From contig CBDCCX010000006.1 of the NCBI GenBank assembly GCA_965215165.1, positions 496,001 to 560,000 of the forward strand: a stretch of DNA of 64,000 bases, read 5' to 3'. The DNA comes from JANQRZ01 sp965215165 (GTDB lineage Bacteria > Bacteroidota > Rhodothermia > Rhodothermales > JANQRZ01). Made by a program: the position numbers and the translations under genes. The notes below the pieces were generated by a model that was given only the letters and a program-made list of their open reading frames with translations, was not told the DNA's origin and searched no databases. Shown in pieces: positions 43,262-53,072 of this stretch; the stretch's first letter is position 1, and each line of letters opens with the position of its first letter.

Positions 43262-46200
43262 AGACCTGCGCTGGCGGTCTCGTCGCGCTCCTCTGCGGCC
43301 CGGCCGACGAGGCGGCGGAGGAGCGCGCGCCAGCTCGCAAAGTCGGTCTCGTAGCCTAGCCCGGCCCCGTACGCGTCGTACGGCGTCGCGCTCAGACCGG
43401 TGCCGAGCAGCACGTCGCCCTCGCGCCGGTAGAAGACCTCGAGCGAGACCGAGGGCGTGAGGCGGACCTCGACGGCGACTTCGCCCTGGAGCTCCTCGCT
43501 CACGGGCCGGTCCACCAAGCGCTGGTAGAGGCCCTCGCCCCGGATCACCAGGCGCTCGTCGAGCAGGCGCAGCGCCACGCCGTAGGTCAGCCCGAGGTCG
43601 TCGGCCGTCGCGCCCTGCTGCACGCCGAGGGTCACGTCGAGGTTGTCCGAGGCTAGGGCGTCGCTGAGGAAGAGGTTGAGCCGCGTCGAGACGAGCTGGG
43701 AGAGCGAGGTGAAGAACAGCTCGTCAGCGGCGGTGCGGATGGACTCCGGGGTCTCGGAGGGGGCAAGCAGGAACGAGTTCGTCAGCAGCACACTCGTGGC
43801 GTACTCCGCTTGGCGGTCGGCCTGGTTGAGTTGGCGGCGGAGGGCCTCGGCCCCGGCGATGTCGCGGTTGGTCTCGTCGAGCGCGATCGAGAGGTCGACG
43901 AGCGGGCTCGTGACCTGGCCGCTCACGTCGAGGCCAATCACGAGTGGGACGCGTCGGGACGGATCGACGCCCGGCAGGTCGAGGCCGGCGAGCGAGGCGC
44001 GCGTGCGGTAGGCCGCCGGCAGGTCGAGGCGCGCGTCGATGGGGTCGCCGCTCCAGCGGAGCGTGCCGCCCGGCTCGAGGCCGAAGCGCCGCGTGAACAC
44101 GTCGCCGGCCGTGAAGAGGTAGTCGCCGCGCGCCACGTCGAAGGTGCCGAAGGTGCGGAACTCGCCCTCCTGGATGGCGAGCTGCAGCCGCGCGCTCCCG
44201 ACCGCCGTGATCTCGTCGCCGACGCTCGGGTCGAAGACGAGGTGGACCGTCGAGCCGGGCGGGGCGACCACGCCGAGGTTCATCTCGAGGCCGTCGAGAA
44301 AGGCGCGCTCCCCCTCGGGCCGCGACGAGATCAGACTCTGCCGCTCCTCCGCCTCGGGAAGGTTGCCGAGCGAGTCGGCAAAGACGAGGAAGCCCGCGTC
44401 GCCGGCCGGCCCGGACGCGGTGACGGGGATGAACATCTCGCTGTCGGGCGTCGTCTGCGCGCCGACGGCCCGGAGAAAGACGTTGTCGAGCGGGCCGGTG
44501 AGCGTCGCCGAGCCGGTGGCGCGGATGTAGCCGTAGAACGGCAGGTCGCGCGACTGCGGCACGTCGATGATCTCGACCTCGGCGAGGTCGGCCGCGAGGT
44601 CGAGCGAGAAGTACCGGTAGTCGTTAAAGAGCACGTCGCCCCGCACGAGGCCGAGGCCGCCGGCCTTGTCGGTGAGCTGCACCGAGCGCAGGTGGAACCC
44701 CTCGCGGTCGACCGTCACGCGGCCCTCGGCTTGGAGGGCGAGGCCGAAGGCGGGGACGCGGAACGCGCCCTCGCGCACCGCAAGGTCGGCCTCGAAGTAG
44801 GGGACGCGCGGGGTGCCGGTGATGCGGCCGGTGCCGGCGGCGTAGCCCGTCGTGCCGCTGACGATGGCGGGGAAGAGCCAGTCGAAGACGAAGAGGTCTA
44901 GCCGGTCGAGGTCGAGCGCGAGGTCGAGCGCGCCGGGGTCGCGCGCGCCGCTGTCGGTGGTGCCGGGGAAGCGTACGGTCCCGGTGATGCCGAGGTCGTT
45001 GGCGAGCGAGACGCTGTCGGGCCGCAGGCGGAGGTCGACCGTCACGCCGTCAGTCACGCCCGAGACGCCGGGCACGTAGCGACTCGTCAGGTCCACGCGC
45101 CCGACGCGCCGCCCCGCGAAGGCGAAGGCCTCGGCCGTCGCTGTGCCGACGACCGTCGGCTGCCGGAGCACGCGCGCCACGGCCACCTCGGCGTCGAGCC
45201 GCCCGCCGAACCGGAGGCGCGGGCCGAGCACCGCCGAGAGCTCGCCGAGGTCGAGCGCGGTGGCGTCGACGTGGAGGCTGTCCGTGTCGCGCGTCGAGAG
45301 CGTGCCGTAGAGCGCGAGGCGAGGCGGGGTCCCGTCGTCCTGCACGCGCTCGAAGGCCAGGTCGTGGAGCTGGATCGCGTCGGCGTACAGGTTCAGGGTC
45401 TGCGGCCCGGTGCTCGCCCACTGCTGCCCTTCGACGTCGGCCTCAACGCGGCGCAGCGTCACGCGCGTGCCCCTGGCACGCAGGTCGACGCTGGCGTCGA
45501 GCGCAAACGGCCCCGCTTCGCCGACGTGTGCGCTCCGCAGGCGCAGTTCGCCGGCCGGGCCGCGCAGTCGGAACGTCGCCGTGGCATCGGCGAGGCGGCC
45601 GATGGGTACCCAGAGCGGGTCGGCGCGCAGGTCCAGGTCGAGCGTGCTCTCGCCGAGGAGCGTCGGCCCGTAGGGGGCCTCGAAGGCGAGCGACCCGTCG
45701 AACGCCCCGGCGCGGAGGCCGGGCACGCGGAGCGAGTCGCCCCACGCCGTCGCCGTGAGCGCGAGCGAGCCGGGCGCGAGCCGGGCCTCGACGTCGAGCG
45801 TGGTGCCGGGCGCGAAGCCGGGCAGGCCGGGCACGAGCGCCCGCAGCGCGGCGGGGTGCCGAATCTCGACTTTCAGCCCCATCGCTTGCGGCACCGCTGC
45901 GGCTGGCTCGGGCAGGGCGGTAGCAGCGGCGCGCAGGCTGTCCGGTAGGCGGAGGGTCTTGGCGCGCTCGGCCTGCACGGTCCGCGCCACGGCCTCGGCC
46001 CACTGCCCGGCGAGGGCCGCCATGCCCCGAACGTCGAAGTCGCCCGTCGCCTGGAGCGCGGCGAGGTCGCCGTCGAGGTCGAGCCGGACCTCCGAGCCGG
46101 CCGGCCGAAGGCGGAGCGTGGCGTCGTGCGCGGCGATGGGCCGCGCTTCGCCGGCGAGCGTGAGCGAGGACGCCCCGAAGGCCACGTCGAGGTCGCCCGC

Positions 46201-47838
46201 AAACGCGTCGATCTGGGCTCCGGCTCCGGTGAGCGTAGCCTCGGCCGTGAGGTCCGTCTCCGGCGACCCGTCGAAGAGGCGGTGCAGGTCGAGCCCGGCG
46301 GCGCGGAGGGCGAGGTCGAACGCGGGCACCTCCGCCGAGAGGTCGACCTCGCCGTCGAGGTGGAGCGTCCCCCCGGCGGTGAGGTCCAGCGTCCCGGAGA
46401 GCCGCCGGCCATCCACCGCGAGGTCGGTGCGGAGGGAGTCGACCGTGCGCCCGGCGAAGCGCGACTCGGTGAGGGCGAGGCGGAGGGTGGCTGCGAGGTC
46501 GTCTCCCGTGCCGATGGCGTCGAGGGCGACGCGGCCCGAGAGGTCGCCGCTGAGGGCCGGGTCGCCGAGCGCGAGGCCGGGGTCGAGATGAGCGGCTCTC
46601 CCGTCGAAGGCGATGGACAGCGGCTGCCCGCGCCGGTGCCCGAGGCGAAGGTCGCCTACCACCCGCCCGGCGTCCGTGCGCGCGTCCACCTCTGACCGCA
46701 CCACCACCCGGCCGTCGCCGACGGTGCCCGACGCGTCGAGCCGCACCGCCGCCGTGCCCAGCCCGCTCAGGTCGGGCAAGCGGAGCGTGGGCCAGACGGC
46801 CTCCAGATCCCGCTGCCGGAGCGTCGAGGGCGCGAGGGCGACGGTGAACGCAGCGGCGTCGGGGAGGCCTCGGACGCTGCCCGACGCACGGACCGCCGTC
46901 GCCCCGCGCTCCAGCGTCAGCGCCGACACCGCGAGGTCGTCCAGCGGACCGCTCACGTGGGCCGACAGGTCGAGGACGTCAGCCATCGGGACGGCGGGAA
47001 CCACGCGCGTCAGCTCAGCCCCGTCGAGCCGGCTCGGCGCGAGGGTGAGAGACAGACGGGCCGGCTCGTTGTCGGCCGACAGCAGGGCAAAATCGCCCTC
47101 GATCCGGCTGCCGTCGGTTTCCAACACCACGTCGCGGAGCCGGAGGTTGCCGCCGCTCAGGTCGAGGCGGGCGTCGAGCCGGTGGACGGTGAGGTCTTGC
47201 AAGGGGAGCCGGGCGGACCCCTCGCGGAGCCGGAGCCGGCGCTGCGTGCGCGTCCAGTCTAGCTCGGCGTGGAGGGTCAGGTCGGTGACGGTGGTCTCGG
47301 TGTAGTCGAACACCATTTCGTTTCGGACCGCGCCCGGGGCCTCGCCCTCGCGCCGCGTCGTGAGCGTTCCGTCGAGAATGCGTAGCTCGGGCGCGCGCAC
47401 GTCGAGGGGCTGACCTGCCTCGGTGGAGGGCGTGCGTGGCACGAAGACATCGGCGAGGTTCCAGCGTCCGGCGGCATCGCGGACGAGGGCGATGCGGGGC
47501 CGCACGAGCGTCGCCTCGTCGATCACGAGCCGCCGCCGGAGCAGCCCGCCCCACGTCGGCGCCAGCACCACCGAGTCGGCGGCGAGCACAACGCGCCCCT
47601 GCCCGTCGCGGAGCCGCACGTCGGTCGCCCAGAGGTCGTAGACCAGGTTTCCCGCGAGGGTGCCGATCTCCAAGGACCCCTCGAACTGACGGTCGAACGC
47701 CGCCACGATCTGCCCTCGCAGCCCGTCGCGCCCGACCTCGGTCCGCGTCAGACCGAAGAACAGCAGCACGAGGGCGACGGCGAGGAGGGCCGCTGCTTGG
47801 GCCAGCCGGACTACGAAGCGGAGGAAAAGGAAAAGCAA
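43258..47838 (-). CDS. tamB: TamB-like translocation/assembly protein (DUF490)
   Basis: The 1526-residue product has an N-terminal membrane anchor (LFLFLRFVVRLAQAAALLAVALVLLFFG) and more than 1200 residues of repetitive beta-strands of the AsmA/TamB bridge type (LDLSGGNLRLRDVVLETDGSRI, and GTVRFPGTTDSG-like turns). The C-terminal DUF490 region includes LPFYGYIRATGSATLTGPLDNVFL, GGTLRWSGDPIDARLDLPAAYRTRA and QLVSTRLNLFLSDALASDNLDV. Such proteins span the periplasm and assist outer-membrane protein insertion or phospholipid transport. No tamA/BamA-like partner is in the window. The 145-bp gap to aroB holds nothing else recognisable. Confidence 0.9.
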   Translation of the reverse strand: MLFLFLRFVVRLAQAAALLAVALVLLFFGLTRTEVGRDGLRGQIVAAFDRQFEGSLEIGTLAGNLVYDLWATDVRLRDGQGRVVLAADSVVLAPTWGGLLRRRLVIDEATLVRPRIALVRDAAGRWNLADVFVPRTPSTEAGQPLDVRAPELRILDGTLTTRREGEAPGAVRNEMVFDYTETTVTDLTLHAELDWTRTQRRLRLREGSARLPLQDLTVHRLDARLDLSGGNLRLRDVVLETDGSRIEGDFALLSADNEPARLSLTLAPSRLDGAELTRVVPAVPMADVLDLSAHVSGPLDDLAVSALTLERGATAVRASGSVRGLPDAAAFTVALAPSTLRQRDLEAVWPTLRLPDLSGLGTAAVRLDASGTVGDGRVVVRSEVDARTDAGRVVGDLRLGHRRGQPLSIAFDGRAAHLDPGLALGDPALSGDLSGRVALDAIGTGDDLAATLRLALTESRFAGRTVDSLRTDLAVDGRRLSGTLDLTAGGTLHLDGEVDLSAEVPAFDLALRAAGLDLHRLFDGSPETDLTAEATLTGAGAQIDAFAGDLDVAFGASSLTLAGEARPIAAHDATLRLRPAGSEVRLDLDGDLAALQATGDFDVRGMAALAGQWAEAVARTVQAERAKTLRLPDSLRAAATALPEPAAAVPQAMGLKVEIRHPAALRALVPGLPGFAPGTTLDVEARLAPGSLALTATAWGDSLRVPGLRAGAFDGSLAFEAPYGPTLLGESTLDLDLRADPLWVPIGRLADATATFRLRGPAGELRLRSAHVGEAGPFALDASVDLRARGTRVTLRRVEADVEGQQWASTGPQTLNLYADAIQLHDLAFERVQDDGTPPRLALYGTLSTRDTDSLHVDATALDLGELSAVLGPRLRFGGRLDAEVAVARVLRQPTVVGTATAEAFAFAGRRVGRVDLTSRYVPGVSGVTDGVTVDLRLRPDSVSLANDLGITGTVRFPGTTDSGARDPGALDLALDLDRLDLFVFDWLFPAIVSGTTGYAAGTGRITGTPRVPYFEADLAVREGAFRVPAFGLALQAEGRVTVDREGFHLRSVQLTDKAGGLGLVRGDVLFNDYRYFSLDLAADLAEVEIIDVPQSRDLPFYGYIRATGSATLTGPLDNVFLRAVGAQTTPDSEMFIPVTASGPAGDAGFLVFADSLGNLPEAEERQSLISSRPEGERAFLDGLEMNLGVVAPPGSTVHLVFDPSVGDEITAVGSARLQLAIQEGEFRTFGTFDVARGDYLFTAGDVFTRRFGLEPGGTLRWSGDPIDARLDLPAAYRTRASLAGLDLPGVDPSRRVPLVIGLDVSGQVTSPLVDLSIALDETNRDIAGAEALRRQLNQADRQAEYATSVLLTNSFLLAPSETPESIRTAADELFFTSLSQLVSTRLNLFLSDALASDNLDVTLGVQQGATADDLGLTYGVALRLLDERLVIRGEGLYQRLVDRPVSEELQGEVAVEVRLTPSVSLEVFYRREGDVLLGTGLSATPYDAYGAGLGYETDFASWRALLRRLVGRAAEERDETASAGL

Positions 47839-47982
47839 GACGGTGGGACGATGTGAGGCGGCTCAATCTACCGAGGCCGGCACTCGGGCCGACCGGCGGG
47901 CGGCCAAGCGGTGGGCAAACGAACGGTGAACGAATAGACAGGATGCCTGCCGCCAGCCCGCCCACGCCGTATTGCCTGAATC

Positions 47983-49068
47983 TTACCCAGCCCGCGCCGC
48001 CTCCCACGCCGCCGCCACGGCCTCGGGCGTCACATCGTCCGTGACGGAGGCGCGCCCGACGGCATCGAGCACCACGAAGCGCAGCCGACCGGCGCGGCGC
48101 TTCTTGTCCGTCGCCATTGCGGCCGTGAGCGTCTCGGTGGGCAGCCTGAGGGGCGGGGCCGGCAGCCGAGCGAGGAGAGCCTCGGCCCGGCCGAACGACA
48201 CGTTCGGCGCGAGGCGTTGCGAGAGGTGGAGCGCGGCGCGCATCCCGAGCGCGACGGCCTCGCCGTGGGTGAACGCTCCGTACCCGGCGGCCTGCTCCAC
48301 GGCATGGCCGAACGTGTGGCCGAAGTTGAGCAGCGCCCGCCGCCCCGTCTCTCGCTCGTCTTCGGCCACGATCCCGGCTTTGATCGCCGCCGTCCGCCGC
48401 ACGAGCGCTGCCACGACCGATGGCTCGCGGTCGAGTATGGTCTCCCACCGGGTGCCGAGCCAGTCCACGAACGCCGCGTCGGCGATGAGGGCCGACTTGA
48501 CGACCTCGGCCAGCCCGCTCGTCCAATCGCGCTCGGAGAGCGTTCGTAGCGTGCCGGTGTCGGCGAGCACGAGGCGCGGTTGCCAGATCGCACCGATCAG
48601 GTTCTTGCCCGCCGGATGGTTGATGCCGGTCTTGCCGCCGATGGCGCTGTCGGCCTGCGCGATGAGCGTTGTCGGAAGCTGCACGAGCGGGAGGCCGCGC
48701 AGGAGGGTAGCCGCCGCGAAGCCCGCCAGGTCGCCGACGACCCCGCCGCCGAGCGCGAGGAGGGGTGTGGCCCGGTCGATCTCGAGGCCGAGCGCCCAGT
48801 CGTAGAGCGTCCCGAGGTGCGCCGAAGATTTGCTCGCTTCGCCGGGCGGGATAGCCTGGGCATGGACCGTCCAGCCATCGGTTTCGAGGGCGGCACGCAG
48901 CTCGTCGAGGTAGAGCGCGGCCACCGTCTCGTCGGTCACTACGAGGCCGCGGCCAGGGGCGAGACCGGCTTGGCGCAGCACGGTGGGCGCGTCGGCGAGC
49001 GGGCGGAGGTGGACGGCGTAGGCTCGCCCGTGCGGGAGGGCGACCGGGACGGGGAGAGGGGAGGGCAT
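47983..49068 (-). CDS. aroB: 3-dehydroquinate synthase
   Basis: The 361-residue enzyme converts DAHP to 3-dehydroquinate, the second step of the shikimate pathway. NAD-binding and active-site motifs are clear: ALGGGVVGDLAGFAAATLLRG, IGGKTGINHPAGKNLIGA and the metal-binding FGHTFGHAVEQAAGYG with its paired His. The substrate-binding GEAVALGMRAA follows. The ATG at 49068 gives a normal length. The DAHP synthase gene of the same pathway is at 20.5 kb, so the two are not in one operon. Confidence 0.94.
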   Translation of the reverse strand: MPSPLPVPVALPHGRAYAVHLRPLADAPTVLRQAGLAPGRGLVVTDETVAALYLDELRAALETDGWTVHAQAIPPGEASKSSAHLGTLYDWALGLEIDRATPLLALGGGVVGDLAGFAAATLLRGLPLVQLPTTLIAQADSAIGGKTGINHPAGKNLIGAIWQPRLVLADTGTLRTLSERDWTSGLAEVVKSALIADAAFVDWLGTRWETILDREPSVVAALVRRTAAIKAGIVAEDERETGRRALLNFGHTFGHAVEQAAGYGAFTHGEAVALGMRAALHLSQRLAPNVSFGRAEALLARLPAPPLRLPTETLTAAMATDKKRRAGRLRFVVLDAVGRASVTDDVTPEAVAAAWEAARAG

Positions 49069-49096
49069 CGCCGAAGCTACCGATGGACCAGACGCA

Positions 49097-49131
49097 CCGA
49101 CGCCCCCAGAGCTAGGCTCCAGGGGCGTCGG
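49097..49131. terminator. Terminator of the T9SS gene at 49172-50824
   Basis: A perfect 10-bp stem CCGACGCCCC/GGGGCGTCGG encloses a second stem GAGC-TAG-GCTC. It lies 40 bp beyond the stop of the minus-strand T9SS gene, before aroB. There is no T-run. Confidence 0.65.
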
Positions 49132-49171
49132 ACGTTCAGCCTAGCCGGCCGAACGGGTCGGACCGGACGGC

Positions 49172-50824
49172 TTAGTCGAGCACCGTGATCCGCCCGCTCT
49201 GCACCGTGTCACCCACCTGCAGGCGGTAGATGTACGTGCCGGAGGCGAGACCCTGCGCCTCGAAGCTCGCGGTGTGCGCGCCAGCCTCGACGGGTCCGTC
49301 GGTGAGGACGGCGACCGTGCGGCCGAGCACGTCGTAGACGGCGAGGCGCACGTCAGCCGCCTCGGCGACCTCGTACTGGATCGTGGTCTGGCCGCGGAAC
49401 GGGTTCGGGAACGCCACGACCTCGGCCGCAGCGGCCGTCGCTGCCGCTTCGAGCGTGGGCCACGCCTGGGCGTCCACGAGCGTCCACGAGGTGGCGGTGC
49501 CCACCGGGCGCGCCGTCGCGGTCACCGTGACCGTGTTGGTGGACGAGGCGATGGCCGTGCCGTTGCTCGGGCCGGCGCTGACGACGAGGTCGTAGTCGCC
49601 GAGCGGGGCTCGGGCCGGCACGTTGACCGTGAAGCGCAGCGTCGGGGTGCACGAGTTGGCCGGGACCGTGCCGGCGGCGACCTGGCGCGGGCCGACGACC
49701 TGGTTGCCGTTGCGGAACACCTCGTAGAAGGCGACGCCGCTCAGCGGGGCTGGCGTGTTGTTGCAGACCTCGTAGGTGACCGTCGCCTGCGAGCCCTGCG
49801 CGTAGGTCTGCGAGTCGGTCGAGGACGAGACACCGAGCGGGCCGTCGGCCTCGGCGGCGAAGAGCTCGATGTACTGGTTGCCCGAGCCGAAGTCGCGGAC
49901 GAGCATGTCCGCGCGGGTGATCTCCTTGACCGAGCTGCCGGAGGTCACGAGGATGTTGCCGTTGGGCAGCTCGTAGACCCCGCGCGAGCCGGTGACGGCA
50001 CCGAAGGAGTTGAGCAGCGTGCCCGAAGCGTCGTACTCGTAGACGCCGGTGGATCCGGTGAACTCCGCGACGAGCACGTTGCCGCCGCTGATCTCCTGCG
50101 CCTGCTCCGGGAACGAGACCGTGTTGCTCTGCCAGGCTCCCAGGAAGTTGCCCATGAAGTCGTACTGGTGGATGTTGTCCGACGTGATGGCCGGCACGAG
50201 GATGTCGCTGTCGCGGACGAGCACGTCGAACGGACCGTCGAGGCCGCCTTCGCCGTTAGCAACGATGTTGCCGAGGTAGGTGCCGCTCTGGTCGAAGCGG
50301 GCAATCGCGTCAGCGTTCGCGCCGCCGGTGACGGCCGCCCAGAGCTCGGTGCCGTCCGGGCTGTAGTCGATGGCGATGGCGTTGTCGAGGACGGCCGTGT
50401 TGACGCCGCCGGCCGGCGCGAAGAGCCCGACGAAGTCGCCGTTGCAGTCGTACTCGTAGACACCGTCGGTGAGCTGGTCGATGACGAAGATGCCGTCGCC
50501 GTCAAAGTTCGGGATGGCGTTCTTCGGCGTCGAGAGGTTCGCCGAGTCGGAGATGAAGTCGTCGATGACGAGGTCCCCCGTGTCGGGGTCGTGGACGTCG
50601 ACGCCGTCGGAGCCGGAGTCGGCGATCAGCAGGACGTCGTCGACGCAAACCTCGAGGCCGCCGCGCGTGGCGACGGGCGCGTCGGCAGGCCGCGCCGTGG
50701 CGGCCTCGATGCCGAGGGCCTCGGCGTCTTCCGGGGCGAGCTGCTGCGCCTGGGCCGTCGTCGCCCAGCCGGTTCCGGCCAGGACGAGCGCGAGCGCAAA
50801 GCGAAGTAGAGAGGGGGTATACAT
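49172..50824 (-). CDS. T9SS-sorted secreted protein with NHL-like repeats and CARDB module
   Basis: The 550-residue product has a signal peptide (FALALVLAGTGWATTAQAQ) and about six propeller-like repeats of the DG/D-x-Y-x-Y type (DGVYEYDCNGDFVGLF, DNIHQYDFMGNFLGAW, TGVYEYDASGTLLNSF), reading like an NHL or vWF-associated beta-propeller. Then comes the same Ig/CARDB-like module found at 37785-39140 (GVAFYEVFRNGNQVVGPRQV, VNVPARAPLGDYDLVVS) and a T9SS sorting domain (FPNPFRGQTTIQY, VYDVLGRTVAVL, LASGTYIYRL). It is probably exported to the surface; ligand unknown. An AT-rich leader with a small palindrome lies upstream. Confidence 0.86.
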   Translation of the reverse strand: MYTPSLLRFALALVLAGTGWATTAQAQQLAPEDAEALGIEAATARPADAPVATRGGLEVCVDDVLLIADSGSDGVDVHDPDTGDLVIDDFISDSANLSTPKNAIPNFDGDGIFVIDQLTDGVYEYDCNGDFVGLFAPAGGVNTAVLDNAIAIDYSPDGTELWAAVTGGANADAIARFDQSGTYLGNIVANGEGGLDGPFDVLVRDSDILVPAITSDNIHQYDFMGNFLGAWQSNTVSFPEQAQEISGGNVLVAEFTGSTGVYEYDASGTLLNSFGAVTGSRGVYELPNGNILVTSGSSVKEITRADMLVRDFGSGNQYIELFAAEADGPLGVSSSTDSQTYAQGSQATVTYEVCNNTPAPLSGVAFYEVFRNGNQVVGPRQVAAGTVPANSCTPTLRFTVNVPARAPLGDYDLVVSAGPSNGTAIASSTNTVTVTATARPVGTATSWTLVDAQAWPTLEAAATAAAAEVVAFPNPFRGQTTIQYEVAEAADVRLAVYDVLGRTVAVLTDGPVEAGAHTASFEAQGLASGTYIYRLQVGDTVQSGRITVLD

Positions 50825-50855
50825 AACGAGGGGGGTTGAGGTGGAGGAGAAAGAA

Positions 50856-50871
50856 ATGCACGGACGTGCAT
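50856..50871. promoter_or_regulatory. Palindrome in the T9SS gene leader
   Basis: ATGCAC-GGAC-GTGCAT is a perfect 6-4-6 inverted repeat, 31 bp upstream of the T9SS start codon. It is in an AT-richer divergent intergenic region (50825-51079) that should contain promoters for both the T9SS gene and the M2 peptidase gene. It may be an operator or a leader hairpin. Confidence 0.3.
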
Positions 50872-51079
50872 GTTCACAGAATATGAACGTAACCCCACAA
50901 ATGCAAGCGTCTGAAGGGATGTTGATAAAAAAGAGGATGGAGGCCGATGCGCTGTAAAAAGAAGGCGGTCGGCAGGCACGGTGGGCCGGCCGCGCGGTCT
51001 CCTCTGGATTCGGCTACCTGCACCAACTGCGTGCGCGGCCGAGCCAGGTATATTTCCCTCTCCCTCGGCCCCGCCTCCT

Positions 51080-52927
51080 ATGCCCCCGATCCGCTGCTTC
51101 CTCCTCGCGCTCGCGGTCCTGCTCGCCGCCGGATGCGCCGGCACCGACCCCGCCGCGCCTGCCTCGTCGGGTGCCGCGACGCCAGACGACGCCCGTGCCG
51201 ACGTCCAGGCGTTCCTGGATGACTACCACGCGACGATGCAACCGCTCTACGCCGCCTCGTCTGAGGCCGAGTGGGCGGCCAACACCCGCATCGTAGAAGG
51301 TGACGCCGAGACCGGCGCGCGGGCACGCGCCGCGAACGAGGCCGTCGCGGACTTCACCGGCAGCGTCGCCACTATCGAGGCCGCCCGCGCCCACCTCGTC
51401 CGCCGCAGCGAGCTCGACCCGCTCCAGGTCCGCCAGCTCGAGGCGATCCTCTACAAAGCCGCCGCGAACCCGCAGACGGTGCCCGAGCTGGTCAGGGAGA
51501 AGATCGCCGCCGAGACGGCGCAGACCGAGAGGCTCTACGGCTACACGTTCACACTCGGCGGCGAGGAGGTCACCCCGAACGAGATCGACGAGACGCTGCG
51601 CGAGGCCGAGGACGTGGAGACCCGCCTCGCCGCCTGGGACGCGTCGAAGGCCATCGGGCCGACGCTCACCGGCGGCTTGCAGGCCCTCCGCCGCCTCCGC
51701 AACGAGACCGTGCAGGCGCTCGGCTACGACGACTACTTCGCCTACCAGGTCTCGGACTACGGCATGACGACCGCCGAGATGATGGAGACGATGGCGCGGC
51801 TGGGTGAGGAGCTGCGCCCGCTCTACCGCGAGCTCCACACCTGGGCGCGCTACGAGCTCGCCGCCCGCTACGGCGAGCCGGTCCCGGACCACCTTCCGGC
51901 GCACTGGCTCCCCAACCGCTGGGGCCAGGACTGGAGCGCCCTCGTCGAGGTCGAGGGCCTGGACCTCGACGGTGCCCTCGAGGAGCGCACGCCGGAGTGG
52001 CTCGTCGAGCAGGCCGAGCGGTTCTACGTCTCGCTCGGGCTGGGCGCGATGCCCGAGAGCTTCTACGAGCGCTCGTCGCTCTACCCGCTCCCGCCGGGCG
52101 CGGACTACAAGAAGAACACCCACGCGAGTGCCTGGCACATGGACCTCGAGGCGGACGTCCGCAGCCTGATGAGCGTCGAGACCAACCGCGAGTGGTACGA
52201 GACGACGCACCACGAGCTGGGCCACATCTACTACTACCTCGCCTACACCACCCCCGACGTGCCGCCCGTGCTTCGGGGCGGGGCCAACCGCGCCTTCCAC
52301 GAGGCCGTCGGCAGCCTGATGGGCCTGGCCGCGATGCAGCCGCGCTTCGCCGCCTCGGTGGGCCTGGTGGAGACGGGCGAAGACCTCGGGCCGGACCCGC
52401 TGCAGGCGCTCTTGCAGGAGGCGCTCAACTACGTCGTCTTCATCCCATGGAGCGCCGGCGTGATGACCGAGTTCGAGCACGACCTCTACGCCGAAGGGCT
52501 GCCGGCCGAGCGCTGGAACGAGCGCTGGTGGGCGCTGGCGAAGGAGCACCAGGGCATCGTCCCGCCCGACCCCGCCCGCGCCGCCGTCGGCGCACCGTTC
52601 AACGACGCCGCCACCAAGACGCACATCAACAACGACGCCGCGCAGTACTACGACTACGCCCTCAGCTACGTCCTCCTGTTCCAGCTCCACGAGCACATCG
52701 CGCGCGAGATCCTGAACGAGGACCCGCGCGACACCAACTACTACGGCCGCACCGAGGTCGGCGACTTCCTCCGCGACCTGCTGGCACCCGGCGCGACCGT
52801 CGACTGGCGGACGCTGCTCCAGGAGACGGTCGGCAGCGACATCTCGGCCGCACCGATGCTGGCCTATTTCGAGCCGCTGATGGGCTGGCTCCAGCAGCAA
52901 AACGAAGGCCGCACGCACACGCTCTGA
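51080..52927 (+). CDS. M2-family peptidyl-dipeptidase (ACE-like) lipoprotein
   Basis: The 615-residue product begins with a lipoprotein signal (PIRCFLLALAVLLAAGC). The helical M2 metallopeptidase domain has the zinc motif in TTHHELGHIYYYLAY and the third ligand Glu in NRAFHEAVGSLMGLAA, with surrounding conserved YKKNTHASAWHMDLE, ALNYVVFIPWSAGVMTEFEHDLY and HINNDAAQYYDYALSYVLLFQLHEHIA. It should remove C-terminal dipeptides from peptides at the cell envelope, like angiotensin-converting enzyme homologues. The ATG at 51080 puts the signal at the N-terminus; the frame is open further upstream without one. Confidence 0.93.
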   Translation: MPPIRCFLLALAVLLAAGCAGTDPAAPASSGAATPDDARADVQAFLDDYHATMQPLYAASSEAEWAANTRIVEGDAETGARARAANEAVADFTGSVATIEAARAHLVRRSELDPLQVRQLEAILYKAAANPQTVPELVREKIAAETAQTERLYGYTFTLGGEEVTPNEIDETLREAEDVETRLAAWDASKAIGPTLTGGLQALRRLRNETVQALGYDDYFAYQVSDYGMTTAEMMETMARLGEELRPLYRELHTWARYELAARYGEPVPDHLPAHWLPNRWGQDWSALVEVEGLDLDGALEERTPEWLVEQAERFYVSLGLGAMPESFYERSSLYPLPPGADYKKNTHASAWHMDLEADVRSLMSVETNREWYETTHHELGHIYYYLAYTTPDVPPVLRGGANRAFHEAVGSLMGLAAMQPRFAASVGLVETGEDLGPDPLQALLQEALNYVVFIPWSAGVMTEFEHDLYAEGLPAERWNERWWALAKEHQGIVPPDPARAAVGAPFNDAATKTHINNDAAQYYDYALSYVLLFQLHEHIAREILNEDPRDTNYYGRTEVGDFLRDLLAPGATVDWRTLLQETVGSDISAAPMLAYFEPLMGWLQQQNEGRTHTL

Positions 52928-52934
52928 GCTTTTG

Positions 52935-53006
52935 GTTTGTAGTTTCTCGTTTCTGGTTCGGCACATCCAGTCGTTCCTACTCAACCAGAAACCAGGAACT
53001 AGAAAC
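52935..53006. repeat. Word-repeat hairpin, family B copy 1
   Basis: Two 24-base arms (52935-52958 and 52983-53006) match with about three mismatches. The right arm reads AACCAGAAACCAGGAACTAG plus AAAC. It shares a 15-bp word, CCAGAAACCAGGAAC, with the hairpin at 59625-59704. It sits just after the M2 peptidase stop and may end its transcript. Confidence 0.65.
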
Positions 53007-53072
53007 CCCGCTAGGGCACACCCGTTTGCCACGGGCATGTCCTCCCCCCCCCCTCTTCAGACACCAACTCCT

